Source: Bacteroidota bacterium
GTDB taxonomy: Bacteria > Bacteroidota > Bacteroidia > Chitinophagales > Chitinophagaceae
Assembly: GCA_020161435.1 (NCBI GenBank)
Contig: JAIUNV010000001.1
Span: forward strand, 186,001-250,000
Direction of reading: 5' to 3'
Length of the DNA stretch: 64,000 nt
Position numbers and translations under genes: made by a program. Below are positions 7,814 to 14,951 of this stretch, in pieces. The notes beneath the pieces are model-generated. The model was not told the origin of the DNA. It made no database searches and saw nothing but the letters and a program-made list of their open reading frames with translations. Every line of letters starts with the position of its first letter. The stretch's first letter is position 1.

Positions 7814-8074
7814 TTACACAATCGGCGGGGGTACCCGGAGTGGATAGCTCATTGGCTTTTGCTGCAACACAATATCCATACCCAACAATTGCGCCAGCCG
7901 ATACCAAGTTTCCATTTTAGCCTTTCCTGAACCCGATTCAATTTCGCGGAGGGTGCGGTCTGTAATGCCACACAATTCTGCCAGTTCAGCTTGCCGGTAA
8001 CCCAGCATCTGTCGGTGTAATCTTATTTTTTCACCCAAATTTTTTAGTTCTTCAATTTCAATATTTACTGGCAT
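7814..8074 (-). CDS. hipB: HipB-like XRE-family HTH regulator
   Basis: An 86-residue protein with an HTH_3/XRE domain at about residues 10-65 (LGEKIRLHRQMLGYRQAELAELCGITDRTLREIESG). It resembles the short HipB-type regulators that are paired with HipA-like genes. A strong ribosome-binding site (AAGGAGG) precedes the ATG at 8074, which fixes the start. It is the first gene of the three-gene module and would repress it by binding the inverted repeat at 8094-8110. Confidence 0.85.
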   Translation of the reverse strand: MPVNIEIEELKNLGEKIRLHRQMLGYRQAELAELCGITDRTLREIESGSGKAKMETWYRLAQLLGMDIVLQQKPMSYPLRVPPPIV

Positions 8075-8093
8075 CGGAATTATACCTCCTTTC

Positions 8094-8110
8094 CGCTAAA
8101 AGTATTAGCG
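8094..8110 (-). promoter_or_regulatory. Candidate operator of the hipBST-like operon
   Basis: CGCTAA and TTAGCG form perfect 6-bp arms around 5 bp, directly upstream of the hipB ribosome-binding site. On the minus strand the repeat overlaps TACTTTTA, one base off the TAnnTTTG -7 box, so a repressor bound here would cover the promoter. An A+T-only tract (8111-8124) lies next to it. Confidence 0.5.
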
Positions 8111-8379
8111 AATATATATATTAAAATCCATTGAAAGAATTGAAATCGGAAATTTATTTCTGTTTTAGCTGTAAAAGCATATCCAAGAGTCTGTTTATAC
8201 ACATTTTATGAACAGATTCGGAATTTAAATTCCGCTTTTATCTTAAGTAAGTTGTGGTAATAGCATTCAGACTGTTGTAAAGTATTCTCCATCTTCAGCG
8301 GTAAAAGTAATAGCAAGCTTGTTAAGCTAGGGGCAATGTATGAATGGCAGCTCACGATTACAACCTTCAATAAAATAAT
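8111..8379. other. Gene-free A+T-rich stretch upstream of the hipBST-like module
   Basis: Apart from the A+T tract near the operator I see no gene or clear signal. A 60-codon minus-strand frame at 8206-8388 has no recognisable features. Confidence 0.5.
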
Positions 8380-8410
8380 AAGGGGCAATCTTGGTATAAG
8401 ATTGCCCCTT
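8380..8410 (-). terminator. Terminator of the first clpP gene
   Basis: Perfect 13-bp arms AAGGGGCAATCTT / AAGATTGCCCCTT surround GGTAT. On the minus strand the hairpin is followed by a T-rich stretch, 24 bp after the clpP stop. Confidence 0.75.
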
Positions 8411-8433
8411 GTATATTATGCTGTACTCTTGCG

Positions 8434-9072
8434 TTACAACTTGTCAAGTACGCCATCTACAATGCCGTAAGCAATGCTTTCTTTGGCGTCCATCCAATAG
8501 TCACGGTCAAAGTCTTTCATCACTTTTTCAACGGTTTGGCCGCAGTTTTTGGCGAGAATTTCGGCACCCATGAGTTTGGTTTTGCGGATTTGCTCGGCCA
8601 TAATTTCGAGGTCGGCACTGGTACCGCGGCCACCACCGCTGGGCTGGTGTATCATTACTTCGCCACTGGGGAAAATGAAGCGACGACCCTTGGTGCCACC
8701 ACTCAGCAAAATGCTGCCCATACTGGCGGCCATGCCCATGCACACGGTGCTTACGGGGCTGCTGATCATTTGCATGGTATCGTAAATAACCATGCCCGCT
8801 GTCACCAATCCGCCGGGGCTGTTGATGTAAAACGTGATTTCCTTGCCGGGGTCGATGGCTTCCAGGTAGAGCAGGCGACTGGTGATGTCTTTGGCACTTT
8901 TATCGTCTACCACGCCCCACAGGAAAATCTTGCGTTGCTCAATAAATTTTTTATCGAACTGCCAGCCGCTCATCATCTTTTCCATGGGCATTTCGATGGA
9001 GGGCGTTTCTGGTGCTTCCGGTTCGTCTTCGTCGTAGCGGAAGGGTTTGTTGCGGTAATTATGCTGGTTCAT
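8434..9072 (-). CDS. clpP: ATP-dependent Clp protease proteolytic subunit ClpP (paralog 1)
   Basis: A 212-residue ClpP with an N-terminal extension of about 35 acidic residues. The catalytic Ser (residue 117, MGMAASMGS), His (residue 142, MIHQPSGG) and Asp (in DRDYWMDAKE) are all present. It differs clearly from the next gene, so the cell makes two distinct active-site-complete ClpP subunits. It lies 156 bp after paralog 2 on the same strand and is probably part of the same ancestral tig-clpP-clpX group. Confidence 0.95.
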   Translation of the reverse strand: MNQHNYRNKPFRYDEDEPEAPETPSIEMPMEKMMSGWQFDKKFIEQRKIFLWGVVDDKSAKDITSRLLYLEAIDPGKEITFYINSPGGLVTAGMVIYDTMQMISSPVSTVCMGMAASMGSILLSGGTKGRRFIFPSGEVMIHQPSGGGRGTSADLEIMAEQIRKTKLMGAEILAKNCGQTVEKVMKDFDRDYWMDAKESIAYGIVDGVLDKL

Positions 9073-9133
9073 AGTTTGTTTTTCGTTTGTGGTTTGCTGT
9101 TTATGGTTGGGCTATGTACTGTGGCCAAAAGTG

Positions 9134-9151
9134 TCCCGATAGCTATCGGGA
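9134..9151. repeat. Dispersed 18-bp perfect palindrome TCCCGATAGCTATCGGGA
   Basis: This is a perfect copy of the palindrome also found at 14878 and 41270. It lies between the two clpP genes, flanked by GTG and GACAC, which extends the dyad imperfectly. Confidence 0.75.
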
Positions 9152-9202
9152 GACACAACTTGGTTGATAGTAGCACAACTGCTGGTATCCAAAACCTCCT
9201 GC

Positions 9203-9230
9203 GAGCCCCCTTTAGAGGGTTGGGGGTTTT
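9203..9230. repeat. CCCCCTTTAGAGGGTTGGGGG-type intergenic repeat
   Basis: The sequence GAGCCCCCTTTAGAGGGTTGGGGG ends at the stop codon of clpP paralog 2. It can fold (CCCCC with GGGGG, CCTT with AGGG) and may act as its terminator, but there is no clear T-run on the minus strand. Confidence 0.4.
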
Positions 9231-9924
9231 ATTTCTTTTCCTTTCTCGGATTGATGAACAGTACTTCGTCTACCAGGCCGTATTCTTTGGCTTCGGGGGC
9301 GGTCATCCACTTGTCGCGGTCGCTGTCGATGGCAATTTGCTCGGCGGTTTGACCGGTGTGGTAGGCCAAAATGTCGTACAGTTCTTTCTTCAGTTTCTTT
9401 ACCTCATTCACCGTAATCTCAATATCAGTAGCCTGACCCATGGCTCCACCACTAGGCTGGTGAATCATGATGCGGCTGTGCTTGAGGGCGGTACGCTTGC
9501 CGTGTGCACCGGCTGCCATGAGTACTGCACCCATGCTGGCGGCCATGCCGGTACAAATGGTGGCAATATCTGGGGTGATGAACTGCATGGTATCATACAT
9601 ACCTAAGCCAGCATACACACTGCCACCGGGGCTGTTGATGTACATCTGAATGTCGCGGGTATGGTCGGTGCTTTCGAGGAAGAGCAGCTGCGCCGTTACA
9701 ATGTTGGCCACTTCATCCATAATGGGGTAGCCCAAAAAGATGATGCGGTCCATCATCAGTCGGCTGTACACATCCATCACCGCAATGTTCATGGGGCGTT
9801 CCTCAATAATGTTGGGGGTGAGGTTGGTAACGTTGTGCTTGATGTATGCATCCAGCGTATTGCTGCTGATGCCGCGGTGCTTCACCGCATATTTTTCAAA
9901 TTCTTGTCCAAAGTTCATAGCCAA
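9229..9924 (-). CDS. clpP: ATP-dependent Clp protease proteolytic subunit ClpP (paralog 2)
   Basis: A 231-residue ClpP with catalytic Ser130 (TGMAASMGA), His155 (MIHQPSGG) and the Asp in DRDKWMTAPEA. The C-terminal EYGLVDEVLF is the classical ClpP ending and, overall, this copy looks closer to the conventional housekeeping ClpP than paralog 1. Two ClpPs can form mixed rings in some bacteria; whether they do here is unknown. Confidence 0.95.
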   Translation of the reverse strand: MAMNFGQEFEKYAVKHRGISSNTLDAYIKHNVTNLTPNIIEERPMNIAVMDVYSRLMMDRIIFLGYPIMDEVANIVTAQLLFLESTDHTRDIQMYINSPGGSVYAGLGMYDTMQFITPDIATICTGMAASMGAVLMAAGAHGKRTALKHSRIMIHQPSGGAMGQATDIEITVNEVKKLKKELYDILAYHTGQTAEQIAIDSDRDKWMTAPEAKEYGLVDEVLFINPRKEKK

Positions 9925-10263
9925 AGTTTGCTGTTTAAAATGTTGCCTGCCAATACAGGCAATTTAGCGGGAAATGTGTTTCAAATATTGTGCGGGAAAA
10001 ATTAAAGGACATTTTGACGGATGCATTCTATAACAGGGGAAGTATCGGCATTGTTTCATTCCACTTGTACAGTGCCAGCAGGCCAGTTCGGCAGGTTTCG
10101 CTCATGTTGGTCTAAAGCTTTTGCCAATCTCTTTTGTTGACAGCGTCCAATCTTCGGGCCAACAACATCTTGAAGCGGCGTCATGGTTGCCCGTTCATTT
10201 ATCGGTACAACAACGTCAAATTGCTGTAGATTTCATTTTTTAAAAAGTTCATCATCCATCAAC

Positions 10264-11565
10264 ATGCCCATGAAATTGTCGTTCCTTCTTGTATTGCTGG
10301 CCGGTTTTCAACTTGCCCACAGCCAGTCTGCTGCCGAAGAAAAACTCCTGAAAAAGGCCAAGGCCATTCATGAAAAGGCCATCACCATTGATACCCACAA
10401 CGATATCAATGTCGCCAATTTTACCCCGGAAATCAATTACACGCAGCGGCTGAGTACGCAGGTAAACCTGCCCAAAATGGAAGAAGGTGGCCTCGATGTA
10501 AGCTGGTTGATTGTGTACACAGGCCAGGGTGAACTAACCCCCGACGGCTATGCCAAAGCGTACGCCAATGCCGATGCAAAATTCAAAGCCATTCACCGGC
10601 TGTGTACCGACATTGCACCCGACAAAATTGAACTGGCCCTTACCAGTACCGATGTAAGGCGCATTGTAGCATCGGGCAAAAAAGTGGCGATGATTGGTGT
10701 AGAAAACGGCTACCCCGTTGGCACCGATATTGCCCGGGTAAAAGAGTTTGCCGACCGCGGTGCCCGTTACATGTCGCTGTCGCACAACGGCCACAGCCAG
10801 CTCTGCGATAGCAACACCGGAGAAAACGACAGCGTATGGATGCACAACGGCCTGAGCCCCTTGGGCAAAGAAGTGATTGCCGAAATGAACAAATGGGGCA
10901 TCATGATTGATTTGTCGCACCCGGCTAAAACCTCCAACATACAAGCCATTCAACTATCAAAGGCGCCGGTGATTGCCTCTCATTCTTCGGCCCGTGCCCT
11001 CAACGATGTGCCCCGCAATCTGGATGATGAAGTGCTGATGATGGTGAAACAAAACAATGGCGTGGTGCAAACCGTGGCTTTCAGGGCCTATGTAAATGCG
11101 AAAAAAGCAGCAGCCTACACTGCCAAAAGCAATGAGATAATGGGGGCCTATGCCAAGCAGGAAGGCTTCGAATTATTGAACCGTCGGGCGGTGATGGAAT
11201 TGCCCGCTGCTGCAAGGGAAGAATACAATAAAAAGTATACTGCCCTAACCGAAAAATACAAAGACAAAATTGCCAGCGAAGTAGTAGCTGTAGCGCCGCC
11301 GGTTGATGTCAAAGACTTTGTAGATCACATTGATTACATGGTTCAAAAGATTGGTATCAACCACGTGGGCATCAGTTCTGATTTTGATGGCGGTGGTGGT
11401 GTAGAAGGCTGGAACGATGCTGCAGAAACACTCAACGTGACCATTGAGCTGGTACGCAGAGGCTATACCAGCAAGCAAATCAAAAAGCTGTGGGGCGAAA
11501 ACCTGCTGCGTGTACTCGACGATGTGCAGGAAGTAGCCAAAAAGATACAAGCCGGTAAGCTGTAG
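10264..11565 (+). CDS. Exported membrane-type dipeptidase (peptidase family M19)
   Basis: A 433-residue protein with a signal peptide ending near AHSQS (about residue 20). Family M19 zinc ligands are visible: the TIDTHNDINV start (His-x-Asp), Glu in IGVENGYPVG, His in DLSHPA and SHSSARA, and Asp in GISSDFDGG. Renal dipeptidase-like enzymes hydrolyse dipeptides, often with D-residues at the C-terminus. The ATG at 10264 (MPMKLSF) is chosen because it begins the signal peptide; an upstream frame from 10183 adds an improbable segment. It probably acts in the periplasm. Confidence 0.9.
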   Translation: MPMKLSFLLVLLAGFQLAHSQSAAEEKLLKKAKAIHEKAITIDTHNDINVANFTPEINYTQRLSTQVNLPKMEEGGLDVSWLIVYTGQGELTPDGYAKAYANADAKFKAIHRLCTDIAPDKIELALTSTDVRRIVASGKKVAMIGVENGYPVGTDIARVKEFADRGARYMSLSHNGHSQLCDSNTGENDSVWMHNGLSPLGKEVIAEMNKWGIMIDLSHPAKTSNIQAIQLSKAPVIASHSSARALNDVPRNLDDEVLMMVKQNNGVVQTVAFRAYVNAKKAAAYTAKSNEIMGAYAKQEGFELLNRRAVMELPAAAREEYNKKYTALTEKYKDKIASEVVAVAPPVDVKDFVDHIDYMVQKIGINHVGISSDFDGGGGVEGWNDAAETLNVTIELVRRGYTSKQIKKLWGENLLRVLDDVQEVAKKIQAGKL

Positions 11566-11609
11566 TAAGGATTAAACTACATAACGCTCATGTATTTCAG
11601 CTTACTTAG

Positions 11610-13166
11610 TTACTTGCTTTCCATCACTACCACTGGCACAATCATTTCTTCCAGGCTCACACCACCGTGCTGAAAAGTATTCTTGTAATAGTTCACAAAG
11701 TGGTTGTAGTTATTGGGGTAGCAGAGGTAAGTATTTTCTCGGGCAAAAATGTAGCTGCTGTTGATGCTGGGGCTTGGAAGGCCGGCTTCCTTGGGGTCGC
11801 GAAAGGCTAGGACATCGCGGTTTTCGTAGTTGAGGTTGCGGCCATGCTTGTAGCGGATGTTGGTAGTGGTTTGGCGATCGCCCACCACTTTGGCGGGAGT
11901 ATTTACCCGTATGCTCCCGTGGTCGGTGGCCAGTACGAGTTTCACTTTTTTATCAGCAATTTTTTTGAGGGCTTCGTACAGCGGGCTGTGCTCAAACCAG
12001 CTTTTGGTAATGCTGCGGTAGCTGCGTTCGTCGCTGGCTAATTCTTTCAGCACTTCCATTTCGGTACGGGCATGGCTCAGCATGTCTACAAAATTGTACA
12101 CAATTACATTCAGGTCGTTGCCCAGCATGTTGTGAATGTTGTTCACCAACTGCTGGCCCGCATCGTTCGTCAAAATTTTGGTGTAACTGATTTTGAGATC
12201 GCCTTTGCCCAACCGCTTCAGCTGTGCTTTTATAAATTCTTCTTCGTGTAAATTTTTACTGCCTTCGTCATCATCGTTTTTCCAAAGCTGCGGATACTGT
12301 TTTGCAATATCGATGGGTAGCTGGCCGGCAAAAATGGCGTTGCGGGCATACTGCGTAGCCGTGGGCAAAATGCTGTAAAAGCTGTCTTCGCTTACAATGC
12401 GGAAGCTCTCGGCAAAAATGGGTTGAATAGCCCGCCACTGATCGAGGCGCAGGTTATCAATGAGCACAAAAAATGTAGGCGTTCCCTTGCTCAGGTTGGG
12501 CAATACTTTTTGGGCAATGAGGCTGTGGCTCATTACCGGTGCTTCGCTGTTGCCGGGCTTTATCCAGCTGGCATAGTGGCGGCTCACGTATTTAAAAAAT
12601 TCAGTGTTGGCTTCGTCTTTCTGGGTTTGAAAAACCTCCCGCATTTCGGGGCTGTCGCTCTTGTCCATTTCCATTTCCCAGTACACCAGCTTGGCATAAA
12701 TTTTTTGCCATTCCTGTGCATCAGGATTGCTATTGAGTTCCATAAACAGGTTGCGAAATTCCTGCTGGTAGCTGGTGGTGGTTTTTTCGCTGACGAGGCG
12801 TTTGTTGTCGAGTATTTTTTTCAGGCTCAACAGCACCTGACTGGGGTTCACAGGTTTGATGAGGTAATCGCTGATTTGACTGCCAATGGCATCTTCCATC
12901 ACATTTTCTGCTTCGTTTTTGGTAATCATTACCACGGGCAGATTGCTTTTGATTGCTTTAATTTTTGCCAGTGTTTCCAGGCCACTAATGCCGGGCATGC
13001 TTTCATCGAGCAGCACCACATCCAGCGGGTGTTCTTTTACATAATCAATGGCATCAAAACCATTGGTGAGGCACGCCACTTCGTAACCCTTGTTTTGCAA
13101 AAACAACAACTGGCTTTTCAGGCTGTCTATTTCATCGTCTACCCACAATATTTTGGCGAGGCTCAT
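11610..13166 (-). CDS. porX: PorX-type response regulator with PglZ domain
   Basis: The 518-residue protein has an N-terminal receiver domain (WVDDE near residue 10, phospho-acceptor Asp54 in VLLDESMPG, Lys in LIKPVNP). A PglZ (alkaline phosphatase-like) domain follows, with LIDNLRLDQW, the Thr of ILPTATQYARN and ATDHGS as metal- and substrate-site motifs. This layout and length match PorX, which with the sensor PorY controls type IX secretion genes in Bacteroidota. PorY is not encoded nearby. It implies that the organism has a type IX secretion system. Confidence 0.92.
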   Translation of the reverse strand: MSLAKILWVDDEIDSLKSQLLFLQNKGYEVACLTNGFDAIDYVKEHPLDVVLLDESMPGISGLETLAKIKAIKSNLPVVMITKNEAENVMEDAIGSQISDYLIKPVNPSQVLLSLKKILDNKRLVSEKTTTSYQQEFRNLFMELNSNPDAQEWQKIYAKLVYWEMEMDKSDSPEMREVFQTQKDEANTEFFKYVSRHYASWIKPGNSEAPVMSHSLIAQKVLPNLSKGTPTFFVLIDNLRLDQWRAIQPIFAESFRIVSEDSFYSILPTATQYARNAIFAGQLPIDIAKQYPQLWKNDDDEGSKNLHEEEFIKAQLKRLGKGDLKISYTKILTNDAGQQLVNNIHNMLGNDLNVIVYNFVDMLSHARTEMEVLKELASDERSYRSITKSWFEHSPLYEALKKIADKKVKLVLATDHGSIRVNTPAKVVGDRQTTTNIRYKHGRNLNYENRDVLAFRDPKEAGLPSPSINSSYIFARENTYLCYPNNYNHFVNYYKNTFQHGGVSLEEMIVPVVVMESK

Positions 13167-13330
13167 GTCGGAAGTTTCAATGTTTACGAGTGTACGGGTT
13201 GGTGAGTACTGATGTCCTTACTCCGGACTTCGGACTACCCACTCCCGACTTCTATTGCAGATATACAACAAAGCCTGCAGCAAGGCAAATACCCGTTGAA
13301 CTTTGGCGATACTTTTTCAATGCACTCAAA

Positions 13331-13360
13331 AAAAATGCCTTGTATCAACAAGGCATTTTT
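13331..13360 (-). terminator. Terminator of the first DUF1080 gene
   Basis: Perfect 12-bp arms AAAAATGCCTTG / CAAGGCATTTTT surround TATCAA, lying 19 bp after the stop of the minus-strand gene. It could also stop transcription from the other side. Confidence 0.8.
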
Positions 13361-13378
13361 CAAAGATTCGTTCATTTA

Positions 13379-13984
13379 TTACAGCTGCTTCAGCACCAGC
13401 TTTCGCCACTGCACTTTAATGCCGCCACCATCATGAATTTGTAAAGCGATGCTGCCTTTGCCGGCACCAATTTTGGCATCGGTGAGGGTAATCATTTGCT
13501 GGCCGTTGAGCCAGGTGGTCACCGTGCCATTTTCTACGCGGATTTTCATTTTGTTCCACTCACCATATTTCAGGTATTGGTCCAGTGCAGGGTCGGGTTT
13601 GATGAGCCAGCCGCGGCCATAACTTTCATAAATACCACCCGTGTTATTTTTAGGTGGCGCTACTTCTACCTGCCAGCCGGTGATTTTTGTACCATCAATG
13701 GTGCTGCGAAAAAACACACCGCTGTTGCCATCGGCACCTTGTTTAAACTCAAGTGTCAATTCAAAATTGTCGTAGTGCTGTTCGGTAGCCAGATAGCCGT
13801 ATTGCTTATCGGGTCCGCTTTCGCAAACGAGCAGGCCATTTTCTACATACCATTTTTCAGTACCGTAAATTTTCCAACCCGTCAGGTCTTTGCCATTGAA
13901 GAGTTTTATTTTTTGTGCAACCGAAGTATTCGAAACCGTAATGGCCAGCATGGCAATCAGGAGGTAGTGGATTGTCTTTTTCAT
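13379..13984 (-). CDS. Exported DUF1080 protein (3-keto-disaccharide hydrolase family)
   Basis: A 201-residue protein with a signal peptide (to about residue 23, ...NTSVAQK) and one DUF1080 domain (PF06439): LFNGKDLTGWKIYG, SGVFFRSTIDGTKITGWQVEVAPP, WNKMKIRVENGTVTTWLNG and SIALQIHDGGGIKVQWRKL. The fold is a concanavalin-like jelly roll. Members cleave 3-keto glycosides made by Gfo/Idh/MocA dehydrogenases. The next genes on the same strand are a second DUF1080 and such a dehydrogenase, which supports the role. Confidence 0.88.
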   Translation of the reverse strand: MKKTIHYLLIAMLAITVSNTSVAQKIKLFNGKDLTGWKIYGTEKWYVENGLLVCESGPDKQYGYLATEQHYDNFELTLEFKQGADGNSGVFFRSTIDGTKITGWQVEVAPPKNNTGGIYESYGRGWLIKPDPALDQYLKYGEWNKMKIRVENGTVTTWLNGQQMITLTDAKIGAGKGSIALQIHDGGGIKVQWRKLVLKQL

Positions 13985-14016
13985 GGGAGCGTTTTCGTTT
14001 TTTTTCGCACAACTTG

Positions 14017-14033
14017 TCCCGCAGCAGGCGGGA
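14017..14033. repeat. Short hairpin TCCCGC/GCGGGA
   Basis: Six-bp arms surround AGCAG. It lies in the spacer between the two DUF1080 genes and resembles the other CCCG-type small palindromes in the window. Confidence 0.35.
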
Positions 14034-14122
14034 GAGCTCAGAGAAAATTGCCTTCGGCAATTGTTGGTGTTTTGTTGCTTTTGCTTTCTGCCTTCAGCTT
14101 TTGGCTTTCAGCCTTTTGCCTT

Positions 14123-14842
14123 CTATAGCTTTCTTATTTTGATGTTTTTAAACCAGGTAGGACTGCCATGATCTTGCAGGGCAATGAGGCCGGTTTTGAA
14201 TTTGCCATAGTCAGGAAAAGATTCCCACTTACCGCTGTTGCGACGCTTGGTCCAGTCTTCACTCCAGGGCACAAACGACACCGTGAGTTGTCCGTTGAGG
14301 TAATACTCTACTTTGGCTTTCGTAAATACAATACGCGTTGTATTCCATTCACCGGCAGGTTTCCAGAGTTTGTTTTCAGGAGCCACATACATGGCGTAGT
14401 CGCAGGCAGTTTTTTGCCAGTCTTCCAGCTTGCCGGGGCCAGGCCAGTTGTTGTCGTCAATCAATTGGTACTCGGGGGCGGTAGCATACGGTGCTTTATA
14501 CTGCGGACCTTCGGCAGCATGGTAAAAAATACCGCTGTTGCCACCGGGGCTTATTTTCCAATCTATCGTCAGCTCAAAGTCTTCGAATTTTTCATCGCCA
14601 AAAACAATATCGCCACCCGTATCACCATGGGCTGTGCCCAAGCCTTTGAGGGTGCCATTTTCAATCACCCATCCTGCAGGAAAAACGGTTTTATTAAAGC
14701 CCCGCCAGCCATTGCTGGTTTTGCCATCGAACAACAGTTTCCAGCCTGCTTTTTTTTCGGCTTTGCTCAGGGTGTTATCGGCTGTTTGCGCCATGGTAGT
14801 AAATGAAAAAGCCAAGGCAATGATGGTGCTAAATGTTTTCAT
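14123..14842 (-). CDS. Exported DUF1080 protein, second copy
   Basis: A 239-residue protein with a signal peptide (MKTFSTIIALAFSFTTMAQ) and one DUF1080 domain: LLFDGKTSNGWRGF, FELTIDWKISPGGNSGIFYH, WNTTRIVFTKAKVEYYLNG and TGLIALQDHGSPTWFKNIKIRKL. It is longer than its neighbour because of an insertion around the substrate face (GPQYKAPYATAPEYQLIDDN). It differs enough to suggest a different substrate. The ATG at 14842 is chosen for the signal peptide. Confidence 0.88.
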   Translation of the reverse strand: MKTFSTIIALAFSFTTMAQTADNTLSKAEKKAGWKLLFDGKTSNGWRGFNKTVFPAGWVIENGTLKGLGTAHGDTGGDIVFGDEKFEDFELTIDWKISPGGNSGIFYHAAEGPQYKAPYATAPEYQLIDDNNWPGPGKLEDWQKTACDYAMYVAPENKLWKPAGEWNTTRIVFTKAKVEYYLNGQLTVSFVPWSEDWTKRRNSGKWESFPDYGKFKTGLIALQDHGSPTWFKNIKIRKL

Positions 14843-14860
14843 GTAGCTTGTATTTTTTGA

Positions 14861-14944
14861 ACCACGAAGACACGAAGTCCCGATAGCTATCGGGAGCACA
14901 AGGAACATTCAGCAAATGCAATCTGCTCCTTGTGCCTTCGTGGT
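14861..14944. repeat. Intergenic inverted repeat interrupted by the 18-bp palindrome
   Basis: The right arm TCCTTGTGC-CTTCGTGGT (14927-14944) pairs with ACCACGAAG (14861-14869) and GCACAAGGA (14896-14904). The two left pieces are separated by 26 bp, which hold ACACGAAG and a perfect TCCCGATAGCTATCGGGA (14878-14895). This looks like an ordinary long hairpin into which the palindrome was inserted. Confidence 0.65.
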
Positions 14945-14951
14945 ACTGTTT

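Noticed and set aside
8206..8388. Sixty-codon minus-strand frame upstream of the hipBST-like module
   Set aside because: Low-complexity translation without a ribosome-binding site; probably chance.
11610..13166. PglZ-type BREX or DISARM defence gene
   Set aside because: The PglZ domain is preceded by a receiver domain with Asp54, the PorX layout, and no BREX partner genes are nearby.
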